Shown: positions 40,280 to 48,712, numbered from the stretch's first letter. The stretch is 64,000 bases of DNA from Collimonas rhizosphaerae (GCF_038896935.1 NZ_JBANDC010000006.1:124001-188000); one strand, 5' to 3'. The notes: generated by a model from the letters alone, not told the origin. Numbers and translations are program-made.

Positions 40280-40684
40280 TCAGTGCGCCACCCGCACCCG
40301 GTTATCGACCCTGACCGCCCCGCCCTGGCCGCCGGCCAGCGCCATTTCGGTCACCACGTCCAGCGTGTCGTTGCGATAGGTCAAGGCGCGCAGCAGCATC
40401 GGCAAGCTGATGCCGGCAATCACCTGGGTCTGGTTGCCGGTGCAAAACGGCAGCGTGCAATTGGATGGCGTACCGCCCATGACGTCGGTAATCACCAGCA
40501 CCCCCGAACCATCGTCCAGGCGTGCAGCGGCCTGCTTGGCCAGTTTTTGCACTTCGACGGGATTCTGGTCGGCGACCACGTCGATCGCTTCAAGCCGCTC
40601 CGGCGTCTGGCGAAACACATGAGAGGCAGCCGCGATGAATGCCTGGCCCAGGGGGGCGTGGGTTAAAAGGAGAATGCCAATCAT
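40280..40684 (-). CDS. PTS mannose-type EIIA domain protein
   Basis: 134 aa, EIIA of the mannose superfamily as a free-standing domain. Active-site His9 is in ILLLTHAPLGQAF. It also has VLVITDVMGGTPSNCTLPFC, the strand-loop region found in EIIA-Man and PtsM-like proteins of Burkholderiales. No EIIB, EIIC or EIID genes are adjacent, so a regulatory rather than transport role is likely. First gene of the ptsM-ptsH-ptsI set and probably co-transcribed with gshB-gshA upstream. Confidence 0.9.
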   Translation of the reverse strand: MIGILLLTHAPLGQAFIAAASHVFRQTPERLEAIDVVADQNPVEVQKLAKQAAARLDDGSGVLVITDVMGGTPSNCTLPFCTGNQTQVIAGISLPMLLRALTYRNDTLDVVTEMALAGGQGGAVRVDNRVRVAH

Positions 40685-40796
40685 AGTTTCAATTTCAAAT
40701 CCGGCTTACGGATTCGTCCCGGTTTACAACGGTTTTACAGCAACGACCATCCTGGTCCACAGCTTTGGCTGTCAACAACCAGAACAACAAAATAAG

Positions 40797-41735
40797 TTAC
40801 AGCGCCGCTTCCAGCGCGTCGATAAACATCTCGGCGACATCAAAACCGGCCTGCTGCTTGATTTCCTGGAAGCAAGTCGGGCTGGTGACGTTGACTTCAG
40901 TCAGATAATCGCCAATCACATCTAATCCTACCAGTAACAGGCCGCGCTGTGATAACACCGGCCCAAGTGCTTCGCCGATTTCACGGTCGCGCGCCGTCAG
41001 CGGCTGCGCCACGCCGACGCCGCCGGCCGCCAGGTTGCCGCGCACCTCGCTGCCTTGCGGAATCCGCGCCAGCGAATAGGGCACGACTTTACCGCCAATT
41101 ACCAGCACGCGCTTGTCGCCGGCGACAATTTCCGGGATGAAGCGCTGGATCATGATGGTGCGATGGCCGTTGTCGGTCAGGGTTTCGATGATCGAGCCCA
41201 GGTTCAGGCCGTCTTGCCGCACCCGGAAAATACCGGTGCCGCCCATGCCGTCGAGCGGCTTCAGGATCACATCCTGGTGTTCTGCGTGGAAGGCGCGCAA
41301 GCGTGCCGCATCGCGCGTCACCAGGGTCGGCGAGGTGTATTTGGAGAATTGGGCAATCGCCAGCTTTTCATTGTGGTCGCGGATCGCCTGCGGTTTGTTG
41401 AATACCCGGGCGCCTTGTGTTTCCGCCAATTCCAGCAGGTAGGTGGTGTAGATGTACTCCATGTCGAAAGGCGGGTCCTTGCGCAACAGGATCGCATCGA
41501 ATTCCGACAGGAACATGGCGGCGGGCGCGCTGGCCCGGTACCAGTCCTTGTCGTCGCCGGTCAGGCTGACGCGCACCACGTTGGCGGTGACAACCCCGCT
41601 TTCCAGCGCCATGTCCTTTTGCTCGAACGCATAGATGGTGTGGCCGCGCTTGACGGCTTCGACCATCATGGCGTAAGTCGAATCCTTGTACGTCTTGAAG
41701 GTATCCAGCGGATCGGCGAGGAAAGCTATTTTCAT
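40797..41735 (-). CDS. gshB: Glutathione synthetase
   Basis: ATP-grasp ligase that joins gamma-glutamylcysteine and glycine. 312 aa, family length. N-terminal MKIAFLADPLDTFKTYKDSTYAMM, central LLRKDPPFDMEYIYTTYLLE, ATP-binding VILKPLDGMGGTGIFRV, and C-terminal GLDVIGDYLTEVNVTSPTCFQE with metal-binding Glu and Asn are all standard. It follows gshA on the same strand, separated by 133 nt that mostly consist of a REP-like element. Confidence 0.96.
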   Translation of the reverse strand: MKIAFLADPLDTFKTYKDSTYAMMVEAVKRGHTIYAFEQKDMALESGVVTANVVRVSLTGDDKDWYRASAPAAMFLSEFDAILLRKDPPFDMEYIYTTYLLELAETQGARVFNKPQAIRDHNEKLAIAQFSKYTSPTLVTRDAARLRAFHAEHQDVILKPLDGMGGTGIFRVRQDGLNLGSIIETLTDNGHRTIMIQRFIPEIVAGDKRVLVIGGKVVPYSLARIPQGSEVRGNLAAGGVGVAQPLTARDREIGEALGPVLSQRGLLLVGLDVIGDYLTEVNVTSPTCFQEIKQQAGFDVAEMFIDALEAAL

Positions 41736-41784
41736 TTTCTATCCTGTATTAGTATTCTTTGCACATCAATCGTTTTATCTGATC

Positions 41785-41868
41785 AGTTGGGGACAGAGTC
41801 GCACAGACCGTGTAATTCGCCACGCTGCGGTGGCTCTTAAACCCTACCCGGGCAGCTCTGTCCCACAA
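41785..41868. repeat. REP/REPIN-like element in the gshA-gshB gap
   Basis: Inverted ends TTGGGGACAGAG (41787-41798) and CTCTGTCCCaCAA (41856-41868, one extra base) enclose about 57 nt. The left end TCAGTTGGGGACAGAGT is shared with the palindrome at 46131-46147. This motif, as I recall it, is the widespread type mobilised by REP-associated tyrosine transposases (RAYT); no transposase gene is in the window. The right end abuts the gshA stop codon. Confidence 0.7.
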
Positions 41869-43167
41869 TCAGTATTCCTCTGGATTGGGATCGGTCTTTT
41901 CCATTTCAAGCGAAGCCGCCAGCAAACCGAGACGTGCGACCACGCCATACATATAGAAGCGGTTCGGCGCGGTAGTGCCCGGCTTGGCCAGCATGTCCGG
42001 CAGCGCATGCTGCTGGGCGAACGCCAGCGGCACGAAATGGGCGCCCGGCGCATTCAGGTTTTCATTGATGCCGCGTTCGGCATGCACGCGGTAAAAGCCG
42101 CCGACCACGTAACGGTCGATCATGTACACCACCGGTTCCGCCACCGCATCATTGATATGCTCGAAAGTATGCACGCCTTCCTGGATGATCAGGTCGTGGA
42201 TTTCGCCGCCGGCCTTGCCCAGCGACAGCTTCTCGCGCTGCTTGCGGCTCAGCTCCTTGATCTGGCTGACGTCGGTCACGCTCATCACGCCCATGCCGTC
42301 GGTGCCGGCGTCGGCCTTGACGATCACGAACGGTTTTTCCGTGATGCCGTATTCCTTGTATTTCTTGCGGATCTTGGCCAGCAGCGAGCTGACGGCGGCC
42401 GCCAGCTTGTCGTCGCCGTCCGCCGCGTCGAAATCGACCTGGTCGACCTTGGCGAAGAACGGATTCAGCATCCACGGATCGACATCCACCAGCTTCGAAA
42501 ACTTCTTCACCACTTCGTCGTAGGCCATGAAATGGTTGCTCTTGCGGCGCACGGTCCAGCCGGCGTGCAGCGGCGGCAGCACATTCTGTTCGTTCAGGTT
42601 CTCCAGTATCGACGGCGTACCGGAAGACAGGTCGTTATTCAGCAAAATGGTGCACGGGTCGAAATTCTTCAAACCCAGCCGGCGGCCGTTGGCGGAGCGC
42701 TCCATCGGCTCCAGCGTAATGGTGCTGCCGTCCGGCAATTCGATCGTCTGTGCTTCTTTCACGCTTTCATCGAGCGTACCCAGCCGTACATGCAAGCCGG
42801 TCTGGCGGAAAATCTGCATCAGCCGCGCCACGTTCTGCAGATAAAAGGTATTGCGCGTGTTCAGTTCCGGCAGCAGCAGCAGGTTCTTGGCGTCCGGACA
42901 ATATTTTTCGATGGCTGCCATGGCCGCCTGTATCGCCAGCGGCAACATTTCGGGCGAAAGATTGCTGAATCCGCCCGGGAACAGGTTGGTATCCACCGGG
43001 GCCAACTTGTAGCCCGAGTTGCGCAGGTCGACCGAGCAATAGAACGGCGGCGTGTGCTCTTGCCATTCCATCCGGAACCAGCGCTCGATAGCCGGGGTGG
43101 CTGCGAGGATTTTCTTTTCCAGATCGAGCAAAGGGCCGTTCAGGGCGGTGACAAGGTGCGGAACCAT
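41869..43167 (-). CDS. gshA: Glutamate-cysteine ligase, proteobacterial GshA type (PF08886)
   Basis: First step of glutathione synthesis. 432 aa of the GshA family found in betaproteobacteria and relatives, unrelated in sequence to the E. coli enzyme. Recognisable segments are VDLRNSGYKLAPVDTNLFPGGFSNL near residue 50, LLLLPELNTRNTFYLQNV, KADAGTDGMGVMSV (ATP-binding region), QEGVHTFE, and GGFYRVHAERGINENLNAPGAHF. It is upstream of gshB on the same strand. The stop codon touches a REP-like element, so the final residues (TDPNPEEY) may have been shaped by that insertion. Confidence 0.93.
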   Translation of the reverse strand: MVPHLVTALNGPLLDLEKKILAATPAIERWFRMEWQEHTPPFYCSVDLRNSGYKLAPVDTNLFPGGFSNLSPEMLPLAIQAAMAAIEKYCPDAKNLLLLPELNTRNTFYLQNVARLMQIFRQTGLHVRLGTLDESVKEAQTIELPDGSTITLEPMERSANGRRLGLKNFDPCTILLNNDLSSGTPSILENLNEQNVLPPLHAGWTVRRKSNHFMAYDEVVKKFSKLVDVDPWMLNPFFAKVDQVDFDAADGDDKLAAAVSSLLAKIRKKYKEYGITEKPFVIVKADAGTDGMGVMSVTDVSQIKELSRKQREKLSLGKAGGEIHDLIIQEGVHTFEHINDAVAEPVVYMIDRYVVGGFYRVHAERGINENLNAPGAHFVPLAFAQQHALPDMLAKPGTTAPNRFYMYGVVARLGLLAASLEMEKTDPNPEEY

Positions 43168-43471
43168 ATAAAACTTTCTTTTGGGAACTATGCAGCGAAC
43201 TTGCGCAACTGCCCATGACAGGAATGTCTTTCAGGACTCCCATGACAGGCAAGAGACGCAGATTCTAACGGGAAATGCATTATTTCGCCGGTCTACCGCC
43301 GGGATGCCATCCACGGCGACGCTCCGGCAGGTGCGTCTATGAGCCAAGTTTACATCGGGCCGGTCGCGAATTTTTAAAGTCCCGGAAAAACAAAAAAGCG
43401 CCGTCAGGCGCCTTGTAAATCGTGTCACATTGTTATCGGATTCGAGCGTAATTGCCGCTAACCCCTCAGGA
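43168..43471. other. Intergenic stretch: gshA upstream region and GNAT terminator
   Basis: About 300 nt without a gene. The half nearest gshA should hold its promoter, but I see no clear hexamer pair. At 43391-43413 a short stem-loop (GCGCC, GTCA, GGCGC) has an A-run on its left, i.e. stem plus U-tract on the minus strand, and serves as terminator of the acetyltransferase gene. Confidence 0.55.
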
Positions 43472-44020
43472 TCAGATCCGTTTATACATGAAGCTGCTGT
43501 CGCTCAGCTTGCCGGTGGTCGAGCGGGCATAGGCGGGAACGATGCCGGCCAGTTCAAATCCGAGCGAGCTATACAGGGATTCCGCCGCGTCGCCGGTGCG
43601 TGTCTCCAGGAACAGCAGCGAGCGACCATCGGCGCGCGCAATCGTCTCTGTCTTTTGCATCAGCACGCGCGCCACGCCTTTGCGCCGCACGTCGGGATGC
43701 ACCAGCAGCTTGGAAATCTCGGCGCGGTGGCGGCCGTTGGCCGGCGCCGCTAGCACCAGCTGCACGGTGCCGACGATCTGGCCGGCAAAGCGCGCCACCA
43801 GCAAGCGCCGGCCGCCGCTCACCAGCGAGCCGCTGACGCCGTACCAGAATGAAAAAGCATCTTCGGTATTCGGCGTATCCAGGAATCCGATGCTGGCGCC
43901 CTGCTCCACGCACGCCATCAGGATATCGGTGAGCGGCCCCACCACCTGATCGAACTGGTTCGCCTTGACGTCTTCAACCGTGCATGCGGTCAGGCGTTGC
44001 GGGGTGATGGTCGGGTCCAA
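43472..44020 (-). CDS. GNAT-family N-acetyltransferase
   Basis: 182 aa from TTG at 44020 (read MDPTITPQRLTACTVEDVK), placed eight nucleotides after AGGAG; the open frame extends to an ATG at 44128 but the added residues look like untranslated leader and terminator sequence. Acetyl-CoA-binding motif A is seen as ISKLLVHPDVRRKGVARVLM (pattern R/Q-x-x-G-x-A). The following FLETRTGDAAESLYSSLGFELAGIVPAYA is typical of small-molecule GNATs. Substrate unknown. Convergent terminators flank it on both sides, so it is monocistronic. Confidence 0.85.
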   Translation of the reverse strand: MDPTITPQRLTACTVEDVKANQFDQVVGPLTDILMACVEQGASIGFLDTPNTEDAFSFWYGVSGSLVSGGRRLLVARFAGQIVGTVQLVLAAPANGRHRAEISKLLVHPDVRRKGVARVLMQKTETIARADGRSLLFLETRTGDAAESLYSSLGFELAGIVPAYARSTTGKLSDSSFMYKRI

Positions 44021-44046
44021 GCTGGAATCTCCTGAAACGGCTACGT

Positions 44047-44080
44047 CAAAAAAACAAAATCCCAGGACGAGCCCGGGATT
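44047..44080 (-). terminator. Intrinsic terminator after amt
   Basis: On the minus strand AATCCCGGG (44080-44072) pairs with CCTGGGATT (44067-44059; one mismatch), followed by a T-rich tract TTGTTTTTTT. It marks the end of the torF-glnK-amt unit. Confidence 0.8.
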
Positions 44081-44139
44081 GCATCGAACATCGCACCGGA
44101 TAGCCAATGCTGCAGCTATCCGGCGCAATCAGGCAGGAC

Positions 44140-45693
44140 TCAGTCGTGATAAGCAGATTCGCCATGGCTGGAGATGTCCAGGCCTTCGCGTTCTTCTTCT
44201 TCGGTCACGCGCAAGCCCATGACGATGTCGACCAGCTTGAATGCGACCAGCGACACCACGCCCGACCAGACCAGGGTCGTCAGCACGCCTTCAAACTGGA
44301 TCCACAGCTGGCCAGTGATCGAATAGTCTGGCAGCACTGCATTGGTGACATAGTCATAGATGCCGACGCCGCCCAGGCTAGGCGCCGCAAACACGCCGGT
44401 CAGCAATGCGCCCAGGATACCGCCGACGCCATGCACGCCGAACACGTCCAGCGCATCGTCCGCACCAAGCAGGCGTTTCAGGCCGGTGACACCCCACAGG
44501 CAGATGAAGCCAGCCAGCAAGCCCATGATCAGAGCGCCCATCGGGCCGACGAAACCGGCGGCAGGCGTAATCGCCACCAGGCCGGCGACCGCACCCGAAG
44601 CGCCGCCCAGCATCGACGGCTTGCCCTTGCCGATCCATTCACCGGCGCTCCAGCTCAACACCGCAGCGGCAGTCGCCAGCAAGGTATTGATGAAAGCCAG
44701 TGCGGCGCTGCCGTTGGCTTCCAGCGCGGAGCCGGCGTTGAAACCGAACCAGCCGAACCACAGCAGCGAAGCGCCGACCATGGTCAGGGTCAGGCTATGC
44801 GGCTTGAATGCTTCCTTGCCGAAGCCGACGCGCTTGCCGATCACGTACGAACCAACCAGGCCCGCGATAGCGGCATTGATATGCACCACGGTGCCGCCGG
44901 CGAAATCGAGCGCGCCCTTCTGGAACAGCCAGCCGCCGGTAGCGGTCAGTTTTTCCGCAGCAGCGGCGTCGGTAAAGCCATCAGGACCAGGCCAGAACCA
45001 GACCATGTGCGCCATCGGCAGGTAAGCGAACGTGAACCACAGGACCGTGAACACCAGGATCGCGGAGAACTTTGCGCGCTCGGCGAAGGCGCCGATGATC
45101 AGCGCACAGGTGATCGCGGCAAACGCCCCCTGGAACACCACGTAGGCAAACTCAGGCACTACCACGCCTTTGCTGAAAGTGGCGGCAACCGAATCCGGCG
45201 TCATGCCGTGCAAGAACAGGCGGCTGAATCCGCCGAAGAAGGCATTGCCCTCGGTGAACGCAATGCTGTAACCGTAAAGTATCCACAGTACGATGATCAG
45301 CGAGAACACCGTGAAGCATTGCATCAGCACCGACAGCATGTTCTTGCTGCGCACCAGGCCGCCGTAGAACAGGCCCAGGCCCGGCAAAGTCATCAGGATC
45401 ACGAACGCGGTCGATACCAGCAGCCAGGCAGTATCGCCCTTGTTCGGCACCGGCGCCGCAGGCGCGGCGGCAGCCGGAGCGCTGGCGGCCGGAGCGGCCG
45501 CTGCCGGCGCCGCAGCAACCGATGCCGCAGGCGCGGCAGCCGGAGCTGCGGTGGAAGCATCCGCACTGGCAGCTGCCACGCTTGCGCTAGCGCTTGCCGA
45601 TGCCTCGTCGGCGGCACGGGCCGGCAACATGGAAGTAGCCGCGATCAGCGAGCAAGCCGCCAAAATCGTAGCAAACGTACTTTTGATGTTCAT
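44140..45693 (-). CDS. amtB: Ammonium transporter AmtB
   Basis: Inner-membrane ammonium channel blocked by GlnK. ATG at 45693 (MNIKSTFATILAACSLIAATSML) gives 517 aa. A signal peptide (cleavage near ARA) is followed by an unusually long linker of about 60 residues made almost only of Ala, Ser and Pro. The transport core then begins with NKGDTAWLLVSTAFVILMTLPGLGLFYGGLVRSKN. Conserved elements are the DFAGGTVVHINAAIAGLV signature and GFVGPMGALIMGL. It is 13 nt downstream of glnK, the universal pairing. Confidence 0.95.
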   Translation of the reverse strand: MNIKSTFATILAACSLIAATSMLPARAADEASASASASVAAASADASTAAPAAAPAASVAAAPAAAAPAASAPAAAAPAAPVPNKGDTAWLLVSTAFVILMTLPGLGLFYGGLVRSKNMLSVLMQCFTVFSLIIVLWILYGYSIAFTEGNAFFGGFSRLFLHGMTPDSVAATFSKGVVVPEFAYVVFQGAFAAITCALIIGAFAERAKFSAILVFTVLWFTFAYLPMAHMVWFWPGPDGFTDAAAAEKLTATGGWLFQKGALDFAGGTVVHINAAIAGLVGSYVIGKRVGFGKEAFKPHSLTLTMVGASLLWFGWFGFNAGSALEANGSAALAFINTLLATAAAVLSWSAGEWIGKGKPSMLGGASGAVAGLVAITPAAGFVGPMGALIMGLLAGFICLWGVTGLKRLLGADDALDVFGVHGVGGILGALLTGVFAAPSLGGVGIYDYVTNAVLPDYSITGQLWIQFEGVLTTLVWSGVVSLVAFKLVDIVMGLRVTEEEEREGLDISSHGESAYHD

Positions 45694-45706
45694 ATTTTTT
45701 ATCCCC

Positions 45707-46045
45707 TTAGATTGCATCTTTGCCGGTTTCACCGGTACGAATACGAATAACTTCCTGCAGATCAAATACAAAAATCTTGCCGTCGCCGATCTTGCCGGTG
45801 CGCGCCGCGTTTTCAATCGCTTCTACCGCCTGTTCCAGGATGCTGTCGTCCACCGCTGCTTCGATTTTTGTCTTCGGCAGGAAGTCGACCACGTATTCGG
45901 CGCCGCGGTACAGCTCAGTATGCCCTTTCTGGCGGCCGAAACCCTTGACCTCGGTCACGGTAATGCCTTGCACGCCAATCGCCGAAAGCGCTTCGCGCAC
46001 CTCGTCGAGCTTAAATGGTTTGATGATTGCTGTAATCAGTTTCAT
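45707..46045 (-). CDS. glnK: Nitrogen regulatory protein PII (GlnK)
   Basis: 112-aa signal protein that senses 2-oxoglutarate and ATP/ADP and blocks AmtB under ammonium excess. The uridylylation site Tyr51 lies in the T-loop segment GHTELYRGAEYVVDFLPKTK. The N-terminus MKLITAIIKPFKLDEVREAL and B-loop TGKIGDGKIFVF are standard. Linked to amtB downstream and to the torF porin gene upstream; the strong sigma-54 promoter found upstream of torF may drive all three. Confidence 0.97.
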   Translation of the reverse strand: MKLITAIIKPFKLDEVREALSAIGVQGITVTEVKGFGRQKGHTELYRGAEYVVDFLPKTKIEAAVDDSILEQAVEAIENAARTGKIGDGKIFVFDLQEVIRIRTGETGKDAI

Positions 46046-46130
46046 GTCGGCCTCGTTGTTTTATCGAATTTAGGAATTCAGCTCACTCAGGTTTTGCGTA
46101 ATCCGGCTTTGCTTTAAGCTCATGTCCTGG

Positions 46131-46161
46131 TCAGTTGGGGACAGAGTAATTCTGTCCCCAA
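46131..46161. repeat. REP-like palindrome between torF and glnK
   Basis: TTGGGGACAGA (46135-46145), five-base loop GTAAT, TCTGTCCCCAA (46151-46161): a perfect 11-bp inverted repeat. The preceding TCAG and the left arm are identical to the left end of the element at 41785. It starts 4 nt after the torF stop codon and lacks a T-run, so it is a REP unit rather than a classical terminator, although the hairpin may stabilise the torF mRNA end. Confidence 0.75.
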
Positions 46162-46165
46162 TGCG

Positions 46166-46939
46166 TCAGAAGGTCTTCGCTACCGAAAACACTACCCCGT
46201 TGCGGCCCAGGTTCTTGCCGCTCGGGCTGACGTACGCGCCATCCTTGGCGTCGGTGCCGACATAGGCCAGTCCCAGCGTCACGCCGGCCAGCTGCTCAAA
46301 GGTCTTGGTGGCGCCGATTTTCCAGTCGGTGTAGCTGCCGAAGCTGAAATGCTCCACTGTCTGGTGGCCGAGGTGCAGCCCCAGCGTGACGCCCGCGCCG
46401 ACATCGAAATTGGCGCCGGCATCGTAATAAGCGCTGTTCTTGCTGTCGACCGTGCCGAACAGGTTGGTCAGCGCATGCGAGTACTTGAAATAGGCCGGGC
46501 CGTAGCCGATCTGGCCATACAGCTCGAAAGTGTTGGCGTTGCGGCCGATCTGGCTGTAGTTGTTGGTCGGGTAGTAGTAGTACAGGCCGCCGACGTCATA
46601 GGTGAAGCCGCCAGGCAGTTCGCCGCGCTTGCCGCCGTAGATGTCCCATTCAACCGGGCCCTTGCCGCCGGTGCCGGTATGGGCGCTGTCGACCGCATCC
46701 TTGATCCACTTGATATTCGACAGCCAGGTGCCCGCATACAGGCCGGTAGGGTTGTTGGTGTAATCCGCACCGCCCTGTATCGCCGGGTCAAAACGCGTTT
46801 GCGAAATGCCGCGGAAGCGGTAGTCGTTGACCGCGCCAATGTTGTAACTGATCTCGTTATCCGGCTTGGCGTCTTCGGCGTGAGCGAGACCTGCGGAGAA
46901 ACTTGCTGCTATTGCTGCGGCTAAAATCAGCTTTTTCAT
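46166..46939 (-). CDS. TorF-family putative outer-membrane porin
   Basis: 257 aa, behind AGGGA. The signal peptide MKKLILAAAIAASFSAGLAHA is clear. The mature protein has the TorF (Gcw_chp) signature EISYNIGAVNDYRFRGISQTRFDPAIQGG and alternating beta-strand pattern with aromatic girdle residues, ending in a terminal Phe (FSVAKTF), the usual outer-membrane insertion signal. Homologues often sit before glnK-amtB in betaproteobacteria and are presumed to admit nitrogen compounds. The sigma-54 promoter and NtrC-like sites upstream fit nitrogen-limitation induction. Confidence 0.9.
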   Translation of the reverse strand: MKKLILAAAIAASFSAGLAHAEDAKPDNEISYNIGAVNDYRFRGISQTRFDPAIQGGADYTNNPTGLYAGTWLSNIKWIKDAVDSAHTGTGGKGPVEWDIYGGKRGELPGGFTYDVGGLYYYYPTNNYSQIGRNANTFELYGQIGYGPAYFKYSHALTNLFGTVDSKNSAYYDAGANFDVGAGVTLGLHLGHQTVEHFSFGSYTDWKIGATKTFEQLAGVTLGLAYVGTDAKDGAYVSPSGKNLGRNGVVFSVAKTF

Positions 46940-47001
46940 GGATGTCCCTGTTGGTATGTTGAATGAAAAACCGCTAAATCAGTACTCCTCGGACTTTCCA
47001 T

Positions 47002-47017
47002 AGCAGAACCCATGCCA
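47002..47017 (-). promoter_or_regulatory. Sigma-54 promoter of torF-glnK-amtB
   Basis: Minus-strand TGGCATGGGTTCTGCT matches the -24/-12 form TGGCAYG-N4-TTGCW with one mismatch. GG and GC are separated by exactly ten bases, as sigma-54 RNA polymerase needs. The predicted start is about 46990, giving a roughly 50-nt leader before the torF ATG. Confidence 0.75.
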
Positions 47018-47131
47018 ACTGCGCCGATCTCTCCTTTTCCATGGCTGCAGCCCCTTGTGGGGCGTTTTACTCACTGCTTTTACTGATTGTTAACTGCAGG
47101 ATGTTCTTGCACAAAAAAATCGGCAAGGAAA

Positions 47132-47177
47132 TGCACCATAATAATGCACGCATTTAATTGAGCATTATTTTGGTGCG
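47132..47177. promoter_or_regulatory. Paired NtrC-like enhancer sites upstream of torF
   Basis: Site A is TGCACCATAATAATGCA (47132-47148), site B AGCATTATTTTGGTGCG (47161-47177). Each is 17 bp with one half close to the NtrC consensus TGCACCA-N3-TGGTGCA, in mirror arrangement, and the centres are 29 bp apart, about three helical turns. They lie roughly 150-180 bp upstream of the predicted sigma-54 start, a typical enhancer distance. Confidence 0.65.
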
Positions 47178-47223
47178 AAAATATGAAGAGAAGACTACAT
47201 GACGCCCTGTAGTCGGCTACAAA

Positions 47224-48711
47224 TCAAGTCCAGGCTTGCCGCAGGGATAACAGTGCGCGCCCGATGGCCGCTTCGTCGACACCGGCAAAACCCAGCGCCA
47301 GGCCGGCTCGATGCTGCGGATTGACTGCTTGCCCAGGCAGGCAGAACCGGCTCATGGGATTGAGCTCAACGCCGGCGGCGATGGCCTTGGCCACCAGGTC
47401 AGCCTCCTGTCCGGCGCTCGCCAATGGCAGGCTCAGGTGCAAACCGGCGGCGACCTTGGGCAAAGGCAGCTGCTGTCCGAACAATGGCGCCCAGCCTTCC
47501 AGCAAGGCGTCACGGCGCGCGCGGCTGGCGCGCCGCATGCGCCGGATGTGGCGTTGGAAATGACCGGCCGCGATGAATTCGGCCATCACCGCCTGGTCCG
47601 CGGCCGGCGGATGGCGGTCGCCCATGGCGTGCAGCGCGGTCAGCGCCGGCACCAGCTTGGGCGGCAGCACCAGGTAGCCCAGCCGCAAACCGGGAAAGGC
47701 GATTTTTGAAAAGGTGCCGACATACAGCACGCGCCCGCTGCGATCGAGCGCCGCCAGCGGCGCCAATGGCGTGCCGTCGTAACGATATTCGCCGTCGTAA
47801 TCGTCTTCGACGACCCAGGTGTTGTGGCGCTCGGCCCAGGCTAGCAGTTCGAGCCGGCGCGCCAGCGACAGCGTGACCCCGAGCGGATACTGGTGCGACG
47901 GCGTCACATACGCCATCCGGCAATCAGCGTGCTGCGCAAGTTGCGACGTGTCCATCCCATCCTGGTCCAGGGCAATCCCCACCAGCTGCGCGCCAACCAC
48001 CGCCAGCGCTGCAGCTGCAGCCGGATAACAAGGATTTTCGATAGCGACCTTGTCGCCGGCATCGAGCAGCAATTGCGCGCACAGGGCAATCCCGTGCTGC
48101 GCTCCGGCCGTGATGACGATTTGCGACGGTTCGCAAGCCAGCCCGCGCGCCTGCCGCAGGTAGGCCGCAATCAGCTCGCGCAGCCGCAGGTTGCCGGCGG
48201 CGTCGCCGTAACCCATTTCCGCCAGCGGCGCACGACGCCAGAACTGGCTTTGCAGACGGCCCCAGATCTGGTTCGGAAACAAGTCATAGGCGGGAATCCC
48301 GAGCCGGAACGCGCGCGCCGGCCCGGCCGACATGCGGCGCCGTGTCTCATATCCGCTCAATCGCCCCTGCATGGCCGATTGCCGCATGGCGGGCGCTGCC
48401 GCGGCCTGCGCATCCGGCTCGGCAACAACTGCCGCCGCCAAGCCATCGGCATAGGTGCCGTCGCCCACCCTGCTGCTGATGTAACCCTCGGCGTACAGCT
48501 GCTCGTACGCCCGCACCACGGTATTGCGCGACACCTGCAAAGCCAGCGCCAGGTTGCGCGAAGTGGGCAGCTTGATGCGGTAAGTGCCGGGCGTGGCCAG
48601 GATCCGCCGGCGCAGCGCCAGGTAGAGCTGCTTGGCCAGGCCGTTGCCGCCGTCCAGCGTAATGCCGGCTGGATCGAGGTTCATCAACAGGAGCGGAGGC
48701 GCAATCTTCAC
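47224..48711 (-). CDS. MocR/PdxR-like GntR regulator with aminotransferase domain
   Basis: Fusion of an N-terminal GntR winged helix and a C-terminal fold-type I PLP aminotransferase domain. I use GTG at 48711 (read MKIAPPLLLMNLDPAGITLDGGNGLAKQLY), which keeps the conserved LLL-x-LD start of the family; ATG at 48684 or an upstream start to 48789 are alternatives. About 495 aa. The HTH is in LPTSRNLALALQVSRNTVVRAYEQLYAEGYI. The PLP lysine is in VGTFSKIAFPGLRLGYLV, with VVEDDYDGEYRYDG before it. It is divergent from a GNAT gene that it may control. Confidence 0.88.
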   Translation of the reverse strand: MKIAPPLLLMNLDPAGITLDGGNGLAKQLYLALRRRILATPGTYRIKLPTSRNLALALQVSRNTVVRAYEQLYAEGYISSRVGDGTYADGLAAAVVAEPDAQAAAAPAMRQSAMQGRLSGYETRRRMSAGPARAFRLGIPAYDLFPNQIWGRLQSQFWRRAPLAEMGYGDAAGNLRLRELIAAYLRQARGLACEPSQIVITAGAQHGIALCAQLLLDAGDKVAIENPCYPAAAAALAVVGAQLVGIALDQDGMDTSQLAQHADCRMAYVTPSHQYPLGVTLSLARRLELLAWAERHNTWVVEDDYDGEYRYDGTPLAPLAALDRSGRVLYVGTFSKIAFPGLRLGYLVLPPKLVPALTALHAMGDRHPPAADQAVMAEFIAAGHFQRHIRRMRRASRARRDALLEGWAPLFGQQLPLPKVAAGLHLSLPLASAGQEADLVAKAIAAGVELNPMSRFCLPGQAVNPQHRAGLALGFAGVDEAAIGRALLSLRQAWT

Positions 48712-48712
48712 A

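Noticed and set aside
44107..45750. 547-codon open frame antisense to amtB
   Set aside because: Shadow frame rich in Gln, Ala and Arg with no domain; amtB is clear.
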